The notes under the pieces are model-generated. The model was given only the letters and a program-made list of their open reading frames with translations, was not told the origin of the DNA and did not search any database. The translations under genes were made by a program, and so were the position numbers. 10,209 nucleotides of DNA from positions 1-10,209 of the forward strand of contig JAHFDE010000074.1 of the NCBI GenBank assembly GCA_023249165.1. The letters run 5' to 3'. The stretch comes from Candidatus Methylomirabilota bacterium. Its GTDB lineage: Bacteria > Methylomirabilota > Methylomirabilia > Methylomirabilales > CSP1-5. Shown piece by piece: positions 1 to 5,852 of this stretch. Every line of letters starts with the position of its first letter. The first letter of the stretch is position 1.

Positions 1-3
1 ATC

Positions 4-25
4 GCCTGGTTTCCAGGCCGTTTTT
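4..25 (+). terminator. Possible intrinsic terminator at the window edge
   Basis: A 6-bp stem GCCTGG/CCAGGC (4-9 with 13-18) with a TTT loop is followed by CG and five T (21-25). It would end transcription of something upstream of the window, just before the tRNA cluster. The stem is short and may be cut by the window edge, so it could equally be chance. Confidence 0.4.
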
Positions 26-47
26 ATCTCGTGGGTCCTCTTTCCAG

Positions 48-122
48 GCGGGAATAGCTCAGTGGTAGAGCATCGCCTTGCCAAGGCGAGGGTCGCGGGT
101 TCAAATCCCGTTTCCCGCTCCA
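48..122 (+). tRNA. tRNA-Gly(GCC)
   Basis: A full cloverleaf can be drawn: acceptor GCGGGAA/TTCCCGC, D-arm with AGCTCAGTGGTAGAGC, anticodon stem TCGCC/GGCGA around loop TTGCCAA with anticodon GCC at 80-82, and T-arm with GGGTTCAAATCCC. The discriminator is T119 and CCA is encoded (120-122). It reads the glycine codons GGC and GGU. It is the first of four same-strand tRNA genes; the next starts 10 nt later, so the first two are very probably co-transcribed. Confidence 0.97.
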
Positions 123-132
123 TGGGTGGCGG

Positions 133-208
133 GGCGGCGTAGCCAAGTGGCCAAGGCAGAGGTCTGCAAAACCTTTATTCCCGGGTTCGAGTCCCGGCGC
201 CGCCTCCA
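133..208 (+). tRNA. tRNA-Cys(GCA)
   Basis: The acceptor stem is GGCGGCG/CGCCGCC and the anticodon loop CTGCAAA carries anticodon GCA at 166-168. The T-arm contains GGGTTCGAGTCCC. Discriminator T205 agrees with the U73 identity base of bacterial tRNA-Cys, and CCA is encoded at 206-208. The gene follows tRNA-Gly after 10 nt. Confidence 0.97.
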
Positions 209-214
209 GATATC

Positions 215-335
215 GTTCATAGTTCATGGTGCATAGTTTACAGTATGGTTCACGGTTCAGGGTTCACGGTTCAGGGTTAAGAGCGACAATCTGGGCCCTA
301 TTCTTGCCATGAACTGTGAACTGTGAACCATGAAC
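215..335. repeat. Heptamer (GTTCAYR-like) repeat patch with inverted half
   Basis: Between tRNA-Cys and tRNA-Leu, units of about 7 nt starting GTTCA run in tandem from 215 to 282: GTTCATA, GTTCATG, two degenerate units, then GTTCACG, GTTCAGG, GTTCACG, GTTCAGG. After a 25-nt gap, four more units of the same kind lie at 308-335 in the opposite orientation (CATGAAC, TGTGAAC, TGTGAAC, CATGAAC). The two halves can pair as a hairpin in DNA or in a tRNA precursor transcript. No coding potential is visible. Confidence 0.85.
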
Positions 336-345
336 CAGTTATGAG

Positions 346-433
346 GCCGGGGTGGCGGAATTGGTAGACGCAAGGGACTTAAAATCCCTCGGGCCTCTGG
401 CTCGTGCGGGTTCGAGTCCCGCCCTCGGCACCA
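346..433 (+). tRNA. tRNA-Leu(UAA)
   Basis: This is a class II tRNA with a long variable arm. The acceptor is GCCGGGG/CCTCGGC with one G-T pair, the anticodon stem is AGGGA/TCCCT around CTTAAAA with anticodon TAA at 380-382, and the T-arm has GGGTTCGAGTCCC. Discriminator A430 is the expected leucine base and CCA is encoded at 431-433. It reads UUA, a codon that should be rare in this GC-rich genome, and by wobble UUG. Confidence 0.97.
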
Positions 434-536
434 TCCGCTCGTCAAAAGGCTTCACCGATCATCGGGAGGCTGAAGGCCCTGGAGGTGTCACAACCAGTTG
501 TCGGCGCACCGTGAACAGGCACCGGTGAACCGCGGC

Positions 537-611
537 AGGCACGTAGCTCAGGGGGAGAGCGCTTGCTTGACACGCAAGAGGTCGGCGGTTCAAGACCGCC
601 CGTGCCTACCA
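537..611 (+). tRNA. tRNA-Val(GAC)
   Basis: The acceptor is AGGCACG/CGTGCCT, and the anticodon stem CTTGC/GCAAG encloses TTGACAC with anticodon GAC at 569-571. The T-arm contains CGGTTCAAGACCG. Discriminator A608 and an encoded CCA at 609-611 fit valine. It is the last tRNA of the cluster; about 100 nt of unremarkable spacer separates it from tRNA-Leu, and a strong hairpin terminator follows 37 nt after its end. Confidence 0.97.
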
Positions 612-648
612 TCCCCGCTTTCATGCATCCTTCGTGGATGATCACCGA

Positions 649-681
649 GGTATCACGGAGGAGTCCGTGATGCCTTTTTTT
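649..681 (+). terminator. Strong intrinsic terminator or attenuator before thrS
   Basis: An 11-bp stem (649-659 with 664-674, one G-T pair) with loop GGAG is followed directly by seven T (675-681). It lies 37 nt after tRNA-Val and ends 22 nt before the thrS start codon. It may simply end the tRNA transcript. However, no promoter fits between it and thrS, so thrS transcription must read through it or start upstream, which makes regulated termination plausible. A near-copy of the left arm, ATCACCGAGG at 641-650, stands beside ATCACGGAGG at 652-661 and could compete for the right arm. Confidence 0.85.
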
Positions 682-703
682 GTTGAGCAAGGGTAGCGAC
701 GGC

Positions 704-2704
704 ATGGGGCAGGTCCAGGTGATCCTCCCCGATGGGAGGAGTGAGAAGTGTGAAGCGGGCCCTCCCGTCTCGGAGCTGCTCCGCCGCATCGATGTCGACC
801 TTGAGGGTCAGGTGGTGGCGGCACGTGTCGGCGGAAAGACCGTCGACCTCTCCGCGGTGCCGCCCGCCGGGACGAGGATCGAGGCGATCTTGATCGATTC
901 TTCCGAGGGCCTCTCTATCCTCCGTCATAGCACCGCCCACCTGATGGCGGCTGCGGTCCAGGAGCTGTATCCGGGGGCCAAGTTTGCCATTGGCCCGCCG
1001 GTCGAGGACGGCTTCTACTACGATATCGACCTTCCCCGACCAGCGGCGGTCGAGGATCTGCCGGTCATCGAGGCGAGGATGCGGGCGCTTCAGGCTAAGC
1101 GTCTGCCGTTTGTCCGAATGGAGATGCCGCTCGATGAAGCCATGCGGCTGATGCGGGAAGGGGGGCAAACCTACAAGGTGGAGATCCTCGAGACGATTCG
1201 CCGCTACGGGACCTCCAGGCCCGATGCGGTGGAGGAGCTCGGGAAAGAGGCCGAGGCGGGCGAGGTCGTCAGCTTGTACCAGACCGGGTCTTTCCTCGAC
1301 CTCTGCCGAGGGCCCCACGTCGCCGACACCTCGGTGCTGCGGGCCTTCAAGTTGACCCACATTGCGGGGGCCTACTGGCGGGGGGATGAGCGGAATCCCA
1401 TGCTGACCAGGATTTATGGCACTGCCTTCCCGACGGCGGAGGCCCTCGAGCAACACCTCCACCGCCTCGAAGAGGCCAAACGTCGGGATCACCGGCGACT
1501 CGGTCGGGAGCTGGAACTGTTCAGCATCGAGGACGAGATCGGCCCCGGGTTGGTGCTGTGGCATCCGAAGGGCGCCCTGGTCCGGGAGGTAATCGAGACT
1601 TTCTGGCGGCAGGAGCACCGTCGCAGGGGATATCAACTCGTCTACACCCCTCACGTCGCCCGGGCGCATTTGTGGGACGTGAGCGGGCATCTGAGCTGGT
1701 ATCGGGAGAACATGTTTTCCGGGATCGAGGTCGAGGGGCAGCAGTACCTGGTCAAGCCGATGAACTGCCCCTTTCACATTCTGATCTACCGCTCGCAGAC
1801 GCGGAGCTACCGGGATCTTCCCCTCCGCCTCGGCGAAATGGGGACCGTCTATCGCTACGAACGGTCGGGAGTCCTCCATGGGTTGCTCCGGGTCCGGGGG
1901 TTCACCCAGGATGACGCCCACATCTTCTGCCGCCCGGAGCAGCTTGAAGGCGAGGTCGCCGATGTGCTGGAGATGGCGTTGGCCATGCTCCGGTCCTTCG
2001 GATTTACCGAACACCACCTCGTCCTCTCCGTGAGCGATCCCGACCGGATGAGCAAGTACGCGGGGAGCGAGAGTGAGTGGCGCAGGGCAGAGGCGGCCCT
2101 GGAAACGGTCCTGGAAAAGAGCGGGATGGTCTTCGAGCGGGTGAAGGGCGAGGCGGCCTTTTACGGGCCCAAGATCGATGTCTCCCTTGTCGATGTCCTG
2201 GGGCGTCGATGGCAATGCGCCACAATCCAGGTCGATTTTAACATGCCCGAGCGGTTCGATCTGGGCTACATCGGAGAGGACGGAAGATCGCACAGGCCCC
2301 TGATGGTTCATCGGGCGCTCTTCGGCTCCCTGGAGCGATTCTTTGGCATACTGATCGAGCACCACGCCGGGGCGTTTCCGGTCTGGCTGGCCCCGGTTCA
2401 GGTCGTGGTCCTTCCGCTCACCGAGCGGCACACGCGATACGCCCAGGAGGTGGCGGATCGCCTGGCTGCGGCCGGAGTGCGGGTCCAGATCGACGATCGG
2501 AACGAAAAGGTGGGATATCGGATCCGCCAGGCAGAGGTGACCAAGGTCCCGTACATCGTCGTGGTGGGAGACCGGGAGGCGCAAGAGGGCCAAGTGTCTG
2601 TGCGGGAGCGGGGCCGCCGCGAGCGGGGGGCTATGCCCCTGGATACCCTGCTCGACGAGCTTCGGGGGGCGCTTCATCCGCCCGTGACTGAACGGGCGTT
2701 GTAA
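704..2704 (+). CDS. thrS: Threonyl-tRNA synthetase
   Basis: The 666-aa class II synthetase charges tRNA-Thr with threonine in the cytoplasm. Domains in order: TGS domain (about 1-63); N-terminal editing domain with HSTAH (His75, His79) and CRGPH (Cys201, His205) that removes mischarged serine; catalytic core with motif 2 around YRYERSG (383-389), motif 3 in GSLERFFGILIEH (541-553), and zinc ligands Cys354 (MNCPFH), His406 (DDAHIF) and His536 (VHR); C-terminal anticodon-binding domain from about 565. Length is near the usual 640. ATG704 is chosen because the TGS domain begins at once (GQVQVILPDG) and a weak AAGGG lies 10 nt upstream; an in-frame TTG at 680 sits inside the terminator T-run and is unlikely. 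It heads the operon; the infC ribosome site overlaps its stop codon. Confidence 0.97.
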   Translation: MGQVQVILPDGRSEKCEAGPPVSELLRRIDVDLEGQVVAARVGGKTVDLSAVPPAGTRIEAILIDSSEGLSILRHSTAHLMAAAVQELYPGAKFAIGPPVEDGFYYDIDLPRPAAVEDLPVIEARMRALQAKRLPFVRMEMPLDEAMRLMREGGQTYKVEILETIRRYGTSRPDAVEELGKEAEAGEVVSLYQTGSFLDLCRGPHVADTSVLRAFKLTHIAGAYWRGDERNPMLTRIYGTAFPTAEALEQHLHRLEEAKRRDHRRLGRELELFSIEDEIGPGLVLWHPKGALVREVIETFWRQEHRRRGYQLVYTPHVARAHLWDVSGHLSWYRENMFSGIEVEGQQYLVKPMNCPFHILIYRSQTRSYRDLPLRLGEMGTVYRYERSGVLHGLLRVRGFTQDDAHIFCRPEQLEGEVADVLEMALAMLRSFGFTEHHLVLSVSDPDRMSKYAGSESEWRRAEAALETVLEKSGMVFERVKGEAAFYGPKIDVSLVDVLGRRWQCATIQVDFNMPERFDLGYIGEDGRSHRPLMVHRALFGSLERFFGILIEHHAGAFPVWLAPVQVVVLPLTERHTRYAQEVADRLAAAGVRVQIDDRNEKVGYRIRQAEVTKVPYIVVVGDREAQEGQVSVRERGRRERGAMPLDTLLDELRGALHPPVTERAL

Positions 2705-2712
2705 GGAGGTGA
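2703..2712 (+). promoter_or_regulatory. infC Shine-Dalgarno site that fixes the AUC start
   Basis: AAGGAGGTGA matches the anti-Shine-Dalgarno sequence over ten bases. It overlaps the thrS stop codon (2702-2704) and is followed six bases later by ATC at 2719. The TGA at 2710-2712 is in the infC frame, so translation cannot begin upstream of it. This places the infC start on the AUC codon, not on the GTG at 2770. Confidence 0.85.
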
Positions 2713-2718
2713 GCCGGG

Positions 2719-3303
2719 ATCGAAAGGGGCCTGCGAATTAACGAACGGATCCGGGTTCGGGAGATACGCGTGATCGACCCCGACGGGGTTCAGCTCGGGA
2801 TTTTGACACCGGAGGAGGCGCTGGAAAAGGCGCGGAGCCTGGGGCTCGACCTCGTCGAGATCGCGCCCACTGCCAAGCCGCCGGTCTGCCGGATCATGAA
2901 CTACGGCAAGTACCGGTACGAGCAGTCGAAAAAGGCCAGGGAGGCCAAAAAGAAACAGGTGGTCATTCAACTCAAGGAGATTAAGCTGCGCCCCAAGACC
3001 GACGAGCATGACTTCCAGTTCAAGGCGCGTCATGTGGACCGGTTCCTGCGGGCTGGGCATAAAGCGAAGATCACCATGATGTTCCGGGGTCGGGAGATGG
3101 TCCACACCGAGCTCGGGAAGCGCCTGTTGGATCGCCTCACCGATGTCCTGAAGGACGTCGCGCAGGTGGAGCAGCCGGCGAAGCTCGAGGGGCGGAACAT
3201 GACCATGGTCCTGGGTCCGAGGCCGGATCTGAAGCCGGCGTCAGCCAAGCCAGGCCCGGAGCCGGCTGCTGCCAAGGACACGGCGAAGGAGAAGGACAAA
3301 TAA
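2719..3303 (+). CDS. infC: Translation initiation factor IF-3 (AUC start)
   Basis: IF-3 binds the 30S subunit, keeps it apart from 50S and checks the start codon and initiator tRNA. The 194-aa product has the N-domain (GLRINERIRVREIRVID..GVQLGI at about 4-28, then EALEKARSLGLDLVEIAP and PPVCRIMNYGKYRYEQ), a lysine-rich linker, and the C-domain (KEIKLRPKTDEHDFQFK, FRGREM, EGRNMTMVLGP). A 20-odd residue Ala/Pro/Lys tail extends the usual length. Starting at GTG 2770 would delete the conserved INERIRVREIR segment; the frame is open back to 2713, and the perfect Shine-Dalgarno site points to ATC 2719. Rare start codons in infC are known to let IF-3 repress its own translation, so the same loop is inferred here. 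It follows thrS by 14 nt. Confidence 0.95.
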   Translation: MERGLRINERIRVREIRVIDPDGVQLGILTPEEALEKARSLGLDLVEIAPTAKPPVCRIMNYGKYRYEQSKKAREAKKKQVVIQLKEIKLRPKTDEHDFQFKARHVDRFLRAGHKAKITMMFRGREMVHTELGKRLLDRLTDVLKDVAQVEQPAKLEGRNMTMVLGPRPDLKPASAKPGPEPAAAKDTAKEKDK

Positions 3304-3333
3304 GAGCCCGGCGGACTTCGGTCTTCGGCCTGC

Positions 3334-3417
3334 GGTGAGCGGTTCGGCTGAGCGGTTCGACGTTGCTCACGGCCCTGAGCGTGTCGAAGGGCTCACCGTC
3401 GAAGCCCTGCCGAACCG
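3334..3417. repeat. Palindrome-rich intergenic repeat between infC and rpmI
   Basis: The 130-nt infC-rpmI gap holds several nested inverted repeats: CGGTTCGGC at 3340-3348 with GCCGAACCG at 3409-3417, GGTGAGC at 3334-3340 with GCTCACC at 3391-3397, and GCTCA/TGAGC (3365-3369 with 3376-3380). The centre, read on the - strand, is of the CCCTTCGACACGCTCAGGG type, a sequence style that recurs between genes in several environmental bacteria. It may be an inserted dispersed repeat, or mRNA structure in the place where L20 regulates rpmI-rplT in some bacteria; the sequence does not decide. Confidence 0.65.
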
Positions 3418-3433
3418 TCGGCGGAGGAGAAAA

Positions 3434-3631
3434 GTGCCCAAGCTCAAAACCCACCGAGGCGCCGCGAAGCGGCTCAAAGTGACCGGGACCGGAAAGATCC
3501 GGCGGCGGAAGGCCGGCAAGAGCCACCTGCTGACCGGCAGGGGGGCGGATCGTCGTCGGCGGCTCCGCAGGGGGGACCTCATCCATCCGTCGAGCGTCAA
3601 GCGAATCCGTCGACTGATCCCGTATCTGTAA
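3434..3631 (+). CDS. rpmI: 50S ribosomal protein L35
   Basis: The product is 65 aa, the normal L35 length, and very basic. It starts VPKLKTHRGAAKRLKVTGTGKIRRRKAGKSHLLTG, matching the family pattern of PK.KTH..A.KR followed by the K..SHLLT segment. The start is GTG 3434, placed six bases after GGAGG (3423-3427). The frame stays open to 3335, but the extra residues come from the palindromic spacer and have no L35 counterpart. The gene lies between infC and rplT, its usual place, and rplT begins 21 nt after its stop. Confidence 0.96.
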   Translation: MPKLKTHRGAAKRLKVTGTGKIRRRKAGKSHLLTGRGADRRRRLRRGDLIHPSSVKRIRRLIPYL

Positions 3632-3652
3632 AGAGAGCGAGGGGAAAGAGGC

Positions 3653-4012
3653 ATGGCGAGGGTCAAAGGGGGGTACGTCACCCGGCGTCGGCGTAACCGG
3701 GTCCTGAGGCAGGCGGAAGGATTCTGGGGAAAACGCAAGTCGAACTTCCGCATTGCCCAGGAGGCGGTGGACCGGTCCTTGAAGTATGCCTACCGGGATC
3801 GGCGGGTGCGCAAGCGTGAGTTCCGCAGTCTCTGGGTGACCCGGATCAGCGCTGCCGCGCAGGCCAACGGTCTCTCGTACAGCAAGCTTGTGGGAGGGTT
3901 GAAGAAAGGCGGGGTGATCCTCGACCGAAAGACGCTTGCCGAGTTGGCGGTCAGGGACGCAGCCGCCTTTAGCCGCCTGGCGGCCGTGGCCAAAGGGTCG
4001 GCGGGCGCCTAA
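3653..4012 (+). CDS. rplT: 50S ribosomal protein L20
   Basis: The 119-aa product matches L20 throughout: MARVKGGYVTRRRRNRVLRQAEGFWGKR (basic N-terminal extension that threads into 23S rRNA), AYRDRRVRKREFRSLWVTRI..A, NGLSYSKLVGGLKKGGVILDRKTLAELA. L20 is needed for early 50S assembly, and in several bacteria also represses the infC-rpmI-rplT messenger. A GA-rich ribosome site (3640-3650) precedes the ATG. The C-terminal dozen residues are Ala/Gly-rich. It is the last member of the compact operon: no gene follows for 645 bp. Confidence 0.97.
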   Translation: MARVKGGYVTRRRRNRVLRQAEGFWGKRKSNFRIAQEAVDRSLKYAYRDRRVRKREFRSLWVTRISAAAQANGLSYSKLVGGLKKGGVILDRKTLAELAVRDAAAFSRLAAVAKGSAGA

Positions 4013-4036
4013 CCGCAATGAAAACACCTGCCCGCA

Positions 4037-4150
4037 GGTCCTGTCGGAGGCCTCGCCCGTCCGTCCTCGGAGAATTAACGCGGCAACAGCACCCTCGGCC
4101 CCTCGCTCCGGGGCTCTCGCGGCGACCCTGTTCGGCGGCTTACGGCCCGG
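4037..4150 (+). repeat. Degenerate third copy of the foldback repeat (copy C)
   Basis: GGTCCTGTCG (4037-4046) and CCGTCCTCGGAGAA (4061-4074) followed by ACGCG repeat the order and spacing seen in copy B at 5723-5767, in the same orientation. Further on, CGGCGGCTTACGGCCCGGG (4133-4151) loosely resembles the GC-rich right arm of copy B. The terminal GGCCAACGGG is lost, so this is a decayed copy whose right edge is approximate. Confidence 0.55.
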
Positions 4151-4235
4151 GTCCCTCCGTGTTCACGATCCGTGCAAAGGAAGGCGGGCACGGATCGCGC
4201 CTCGGCTTCCCAGACCGTCGCCTGCCGAGGGACCC
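4149..4235 (+). other. Nested stem-loop region, possible structured RNA or palindromic DNA
   Basis: Three inverted repeats lie within 87 nt: an outer 9-bp pair GGGTCCCTC (4149-4157) with GAGGGACCC (4227-4235), an inner 10-bp pair CGATCCGTGC (4166-4175) with GCACGGATCG (4188-4197, 12-nt loop), and CCTCGGC (4200-4206) with GCCGAGG (4224-4230). The outer and third stems share bases 4227-4230, so they are mutually exclusive alternatives. I recognise no known RNA family. Confidence 0.45.
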
Positions 4236-4374
4236 CGCCGCTTCCGCCAATGTCGCTCGGGGCCTGCAGGCGCTGTTGCCGTGGCGGGATCCCCTGGCCG
4301 AACGCAAACCAGTTTCCGCCTTCCTCAGGATCTGCTTCCCTCGCCGGTTTGGGGGTGGCGGTACGTTGACATTC

Positions 4375-4507
4375 GGCCAACGGGTGGCGGAGGCTGGGCG
4401 CCCAGCCGCCCGGAAGAGAATTTCGCGACCGCTATTTGCTTCCTGATGGAATGGTGCGTGAAGTCTCTGAGGACGGATGGGCTGGCCGACGACAGGACCC
4501 GTTGGCC
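4375..4507 (-). repeat. Foldback repeat, copy A (- orientation)
   Basis: This 133-bp element is bounded by perfect 11-bp terminal inverted repeats, GGCCAACGGGT (4375-4385) and ACCCGTTGGCC (4497-4507). It contains a perfect 16-nt palindrome, GGCTGGGCGCCCAGCC (4392-4407). Its reverse complement aligns along its whole length with copy B beyond pheS, by eye roughly three quarters identical. It has no coding capacity and the arms are largely self-complementary, like a MITE or a large palindromic intergenic repeat. Confidence 0.85.
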
Positions 4508-4614
4508 AAAGCGCAGGCGGGGGTGCACCGCATGGGTGAATCACGAGGCCTCAGCATGCGTAGGGTTGCCTTGGCGCATCACGCCCTGGGAGAATATGGC
4601 GCCGCGGTGAGGTG

Positions 4615-4642
4615 AAGCCCCGATCTTGATCGGGGCTTTGTT
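4615..4642 (+). terminator. CUUG-loop hairpin just upstream of pheS
   Basis: A 10-bp stem AAGCCCCGAT (4615-4624) with ATCGGGGCTT (4629-4638) closes a CTTG tetraloop and runs into TTTGTT. It ends about 20 nt before the pheS start. The T-run is short and broken, so it may be a weak terminator, an attenuator in a pheS leader, or a structure affecting the ribosome site at 4649-4653. No phenylalanine-rich leader peptide is visible upstream. Confidence 0.6.
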
Positions 4643-4657
4643 ATGTTTGGAGGAATG

Positions 4658-5698
4658 ATGAAGGGTACGGAGCGGGCCGAGCAAGAGCTAAAGGCGCTTG
4701 AGGCTTCAGCCTTGCCTGCCATTGACGGGGCAAGTGACCCTGAGGCGCTGGAACAGATCCGGATCCGCATCCTCGGGCGGAAGGGGGAGCTGACCGAGAT
4801 CCTTCGAGGGGTCGGCGCCCTGCCGCCGGAGATTCGGCGTGAGGTTGGTCAGCAGGCGAACGCCCTGAAGGCCAGAATTGAAGCGGCGCTTGAGGCGCGG
4901 CAGCAGGCCCTTCGGGCCGCCCTCCTGGACGAGCTGGCTGTCCGCGAGGCGATCGACATCACCCTGCCCGGCCGACCGATCCAACGGGGGAGCCTCCATC
5001 CCATCACGGCGACGCTGTACGAGATTGTCGAGATCTTCCAGCGCCTCGGCTTCTCGGTGGCCGAGGGGCCCGAAGTGGAGCTCGACTACTATAACTTCGA
5101 GGCCTTGAATATCCCGAAAGACCATCCGGCGAGAGACATGCAGGATACGTTCTATATCACGGATGATGTCGTGCTCCGTACCCACACCTCGCCCGTGCAG
5201 ATCCGCGTGATGGAGGCGCAACCGCCTCCGGTCAAGATCGTGGCCCCTGGACGGGTGTACCGGCGGGATGCCGATCCGACCCATTCCCCGATGTTCCATC
5301 AAGTGGAGGGGCTGCTCGTGGATTACGGGGTGAGCTTTGCCGATCTGAAGGCAACCCTCCAGGCCTTTGTGGATGAGTTCTTCGGCGCCGGCACCCACCT
5401 CCGCTTCCGACCGAGCTATTTTCCATTCACCGAGCCGAGCGCCGAGGTGGACATTGGCTGCGTGATGTGCACTGGCGCCGGGTGCCGCGTCTGTAAGGGG
5501 AGCGGGTATCTGGAGATACTCGGGGCGGGGATGGTGGATCCCGAGGTCTTTCGCGTGGTGGGGTATGATCCGGAGATCACCGGATTTGCCTTCGGCATGG
5601 GGGTAGAGCGGATCGCCATGCTGCGGTATGGAATCGATGACATCCGCCTCTTCTTCGAGAACGACCTCCGCTTCCTCCAGCAGTTTCCTGCCCTCTAG
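4658..5698 (+). CDS. pheS: Phenylalanyl-tRNA synthetase alpha subunit
   Basis: The 346-aa product is the catalytic alpha subunit of the (alpha-beta)2 PheRS that charges tRNA-Phe. It shows the N-terminal helical tRNA-binding region (about 1-90), then the class II core: THTSPVQIR (175-183), motif 2 around PTHSPMFHQVEGL (207-219), and motif 3 in GFAFGMGVERIAMLRYGI (309-326). A CX2C-X4-CX2C set (Cys268, 271, 276, 279) in the AEVD..C segment is typical of many bacterial PheS. ATG4658 is preferred: GGAGG at 4649-4653 lies 4 nt ahead, whereas ATG4655 is too close and ATG4643 lies before that site. The oddity is context: pheT, normally the next gene, is absent, and copies of a foldback repeat stand on both sides. 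Confidence 0.97.
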   Translation: MKGTERAEQELKALEASALPAIDGASDPEALEQIRIRILGRKGELTEILRGVGALPPEIRREVGQQANALKARIEAALEARQQALRAALLDELAVREAIDITLPGRPIQRGSLHPITATLYEIVEIFQRLGFSVAEGPEVELDYYNFEALNIPKDHPARDMQDTFYITDDVVLRTHTSPVQIRVMEAQPPPVKIVAPGRVYRRDADPTHSPMFHQVEGLLVDYGVSFADLKATLQAFVDEFFGAGTHLRFRPSYFPFTEPSAEVDIGCVMCTGAGCRVCKGSGYLEILGAGMVDPEVFRVVGYDPEITGFAFGMGVERIAMLRYGIDDIRLFFENDLRFLQQFPAL

Positions 5699-5714
5699 TT
5701 TGCGGCGGAGCGGC

Positions 5715-5852
5715 GGCCAACGGGTCCTGTCGCCTGGCAACCCAGCCGTCCTCGGAGAACTCACGCGCCATCCCATAGATAAGGAAAGATGCTGTAGGTG
5801 GCGAATTTCTCCTGCGGGCGGCTGGGCGCCCGCCTGGCGCCACCCTTTGGCC
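5715..5852 (+). repeat. Foldback repeat, copy B (+ orientation)
   Basis: This 138-bp element begins with GGCCAACGGGT (5715-5725), 16 bp after the pheS stop, and ends with ACCCTTTGGCC (5842-5852), one mismatch from a perfect terminal inverted repeat. Inner arms also pair: CCCAGCCG (5741-5748) with CGGCTGGG (5819-5826), and GGAGAA (5754-5759) with TTCTCC (5807-5812). The whole unit can therefore fold into one long imperfect hairpin with an A-rich apical region around 5770-5798. It is the full-length relative of copy A. Confidence 0.85.

Larger units (their letters stand above)
4013..4657. other. 645-bp non-coding gap between rplT and pheS
   Basis: I see no credible gene here on either strand; the open frames have no family-like sequence and overlap each other in all directions. 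The gap holds, in order, a degenerate foldback-repeat copy (about 4037-4150), a nested stem-loop region (4149-4235), a full foldback-repeat copy (4375-4507) and a CUUG-loop hairpin (4615-4638). Between 4236 and 4374 I see nothing notable. Confidence 0.8.

Noticed and set aside
653..2677. A 674-codon open frame on the - strand opposite thrS
   Set aside because: Its product resembles no protein family; it is the antisense shadow of a well-supported thrS in GC-rich DNA.
4366..4394. TTGACA at 4366-4371 as a pheS promoter
   Set aside because: No acceptable -10 sequence lies 15-19 nt downstream on the + strand; the following DNA is the GC-rich repeat arm.
4597..4607. T-box riboswitch for pheS
   Set aside because: TGGCGCCGCGG matches the core loosely, but the preceding GGG is missing, the bulge does not fit tRNA-Phe, and no stem I with a Phe specifier is apparent.
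3936..4610. Open frames of 142 and 224 codons in the rplT-pheS gap
   Set aside because: They run through repeat copies and overlap frames on the other strand; composition is Arg/Pro-rich, there are no motifs and no good ribosome sites.
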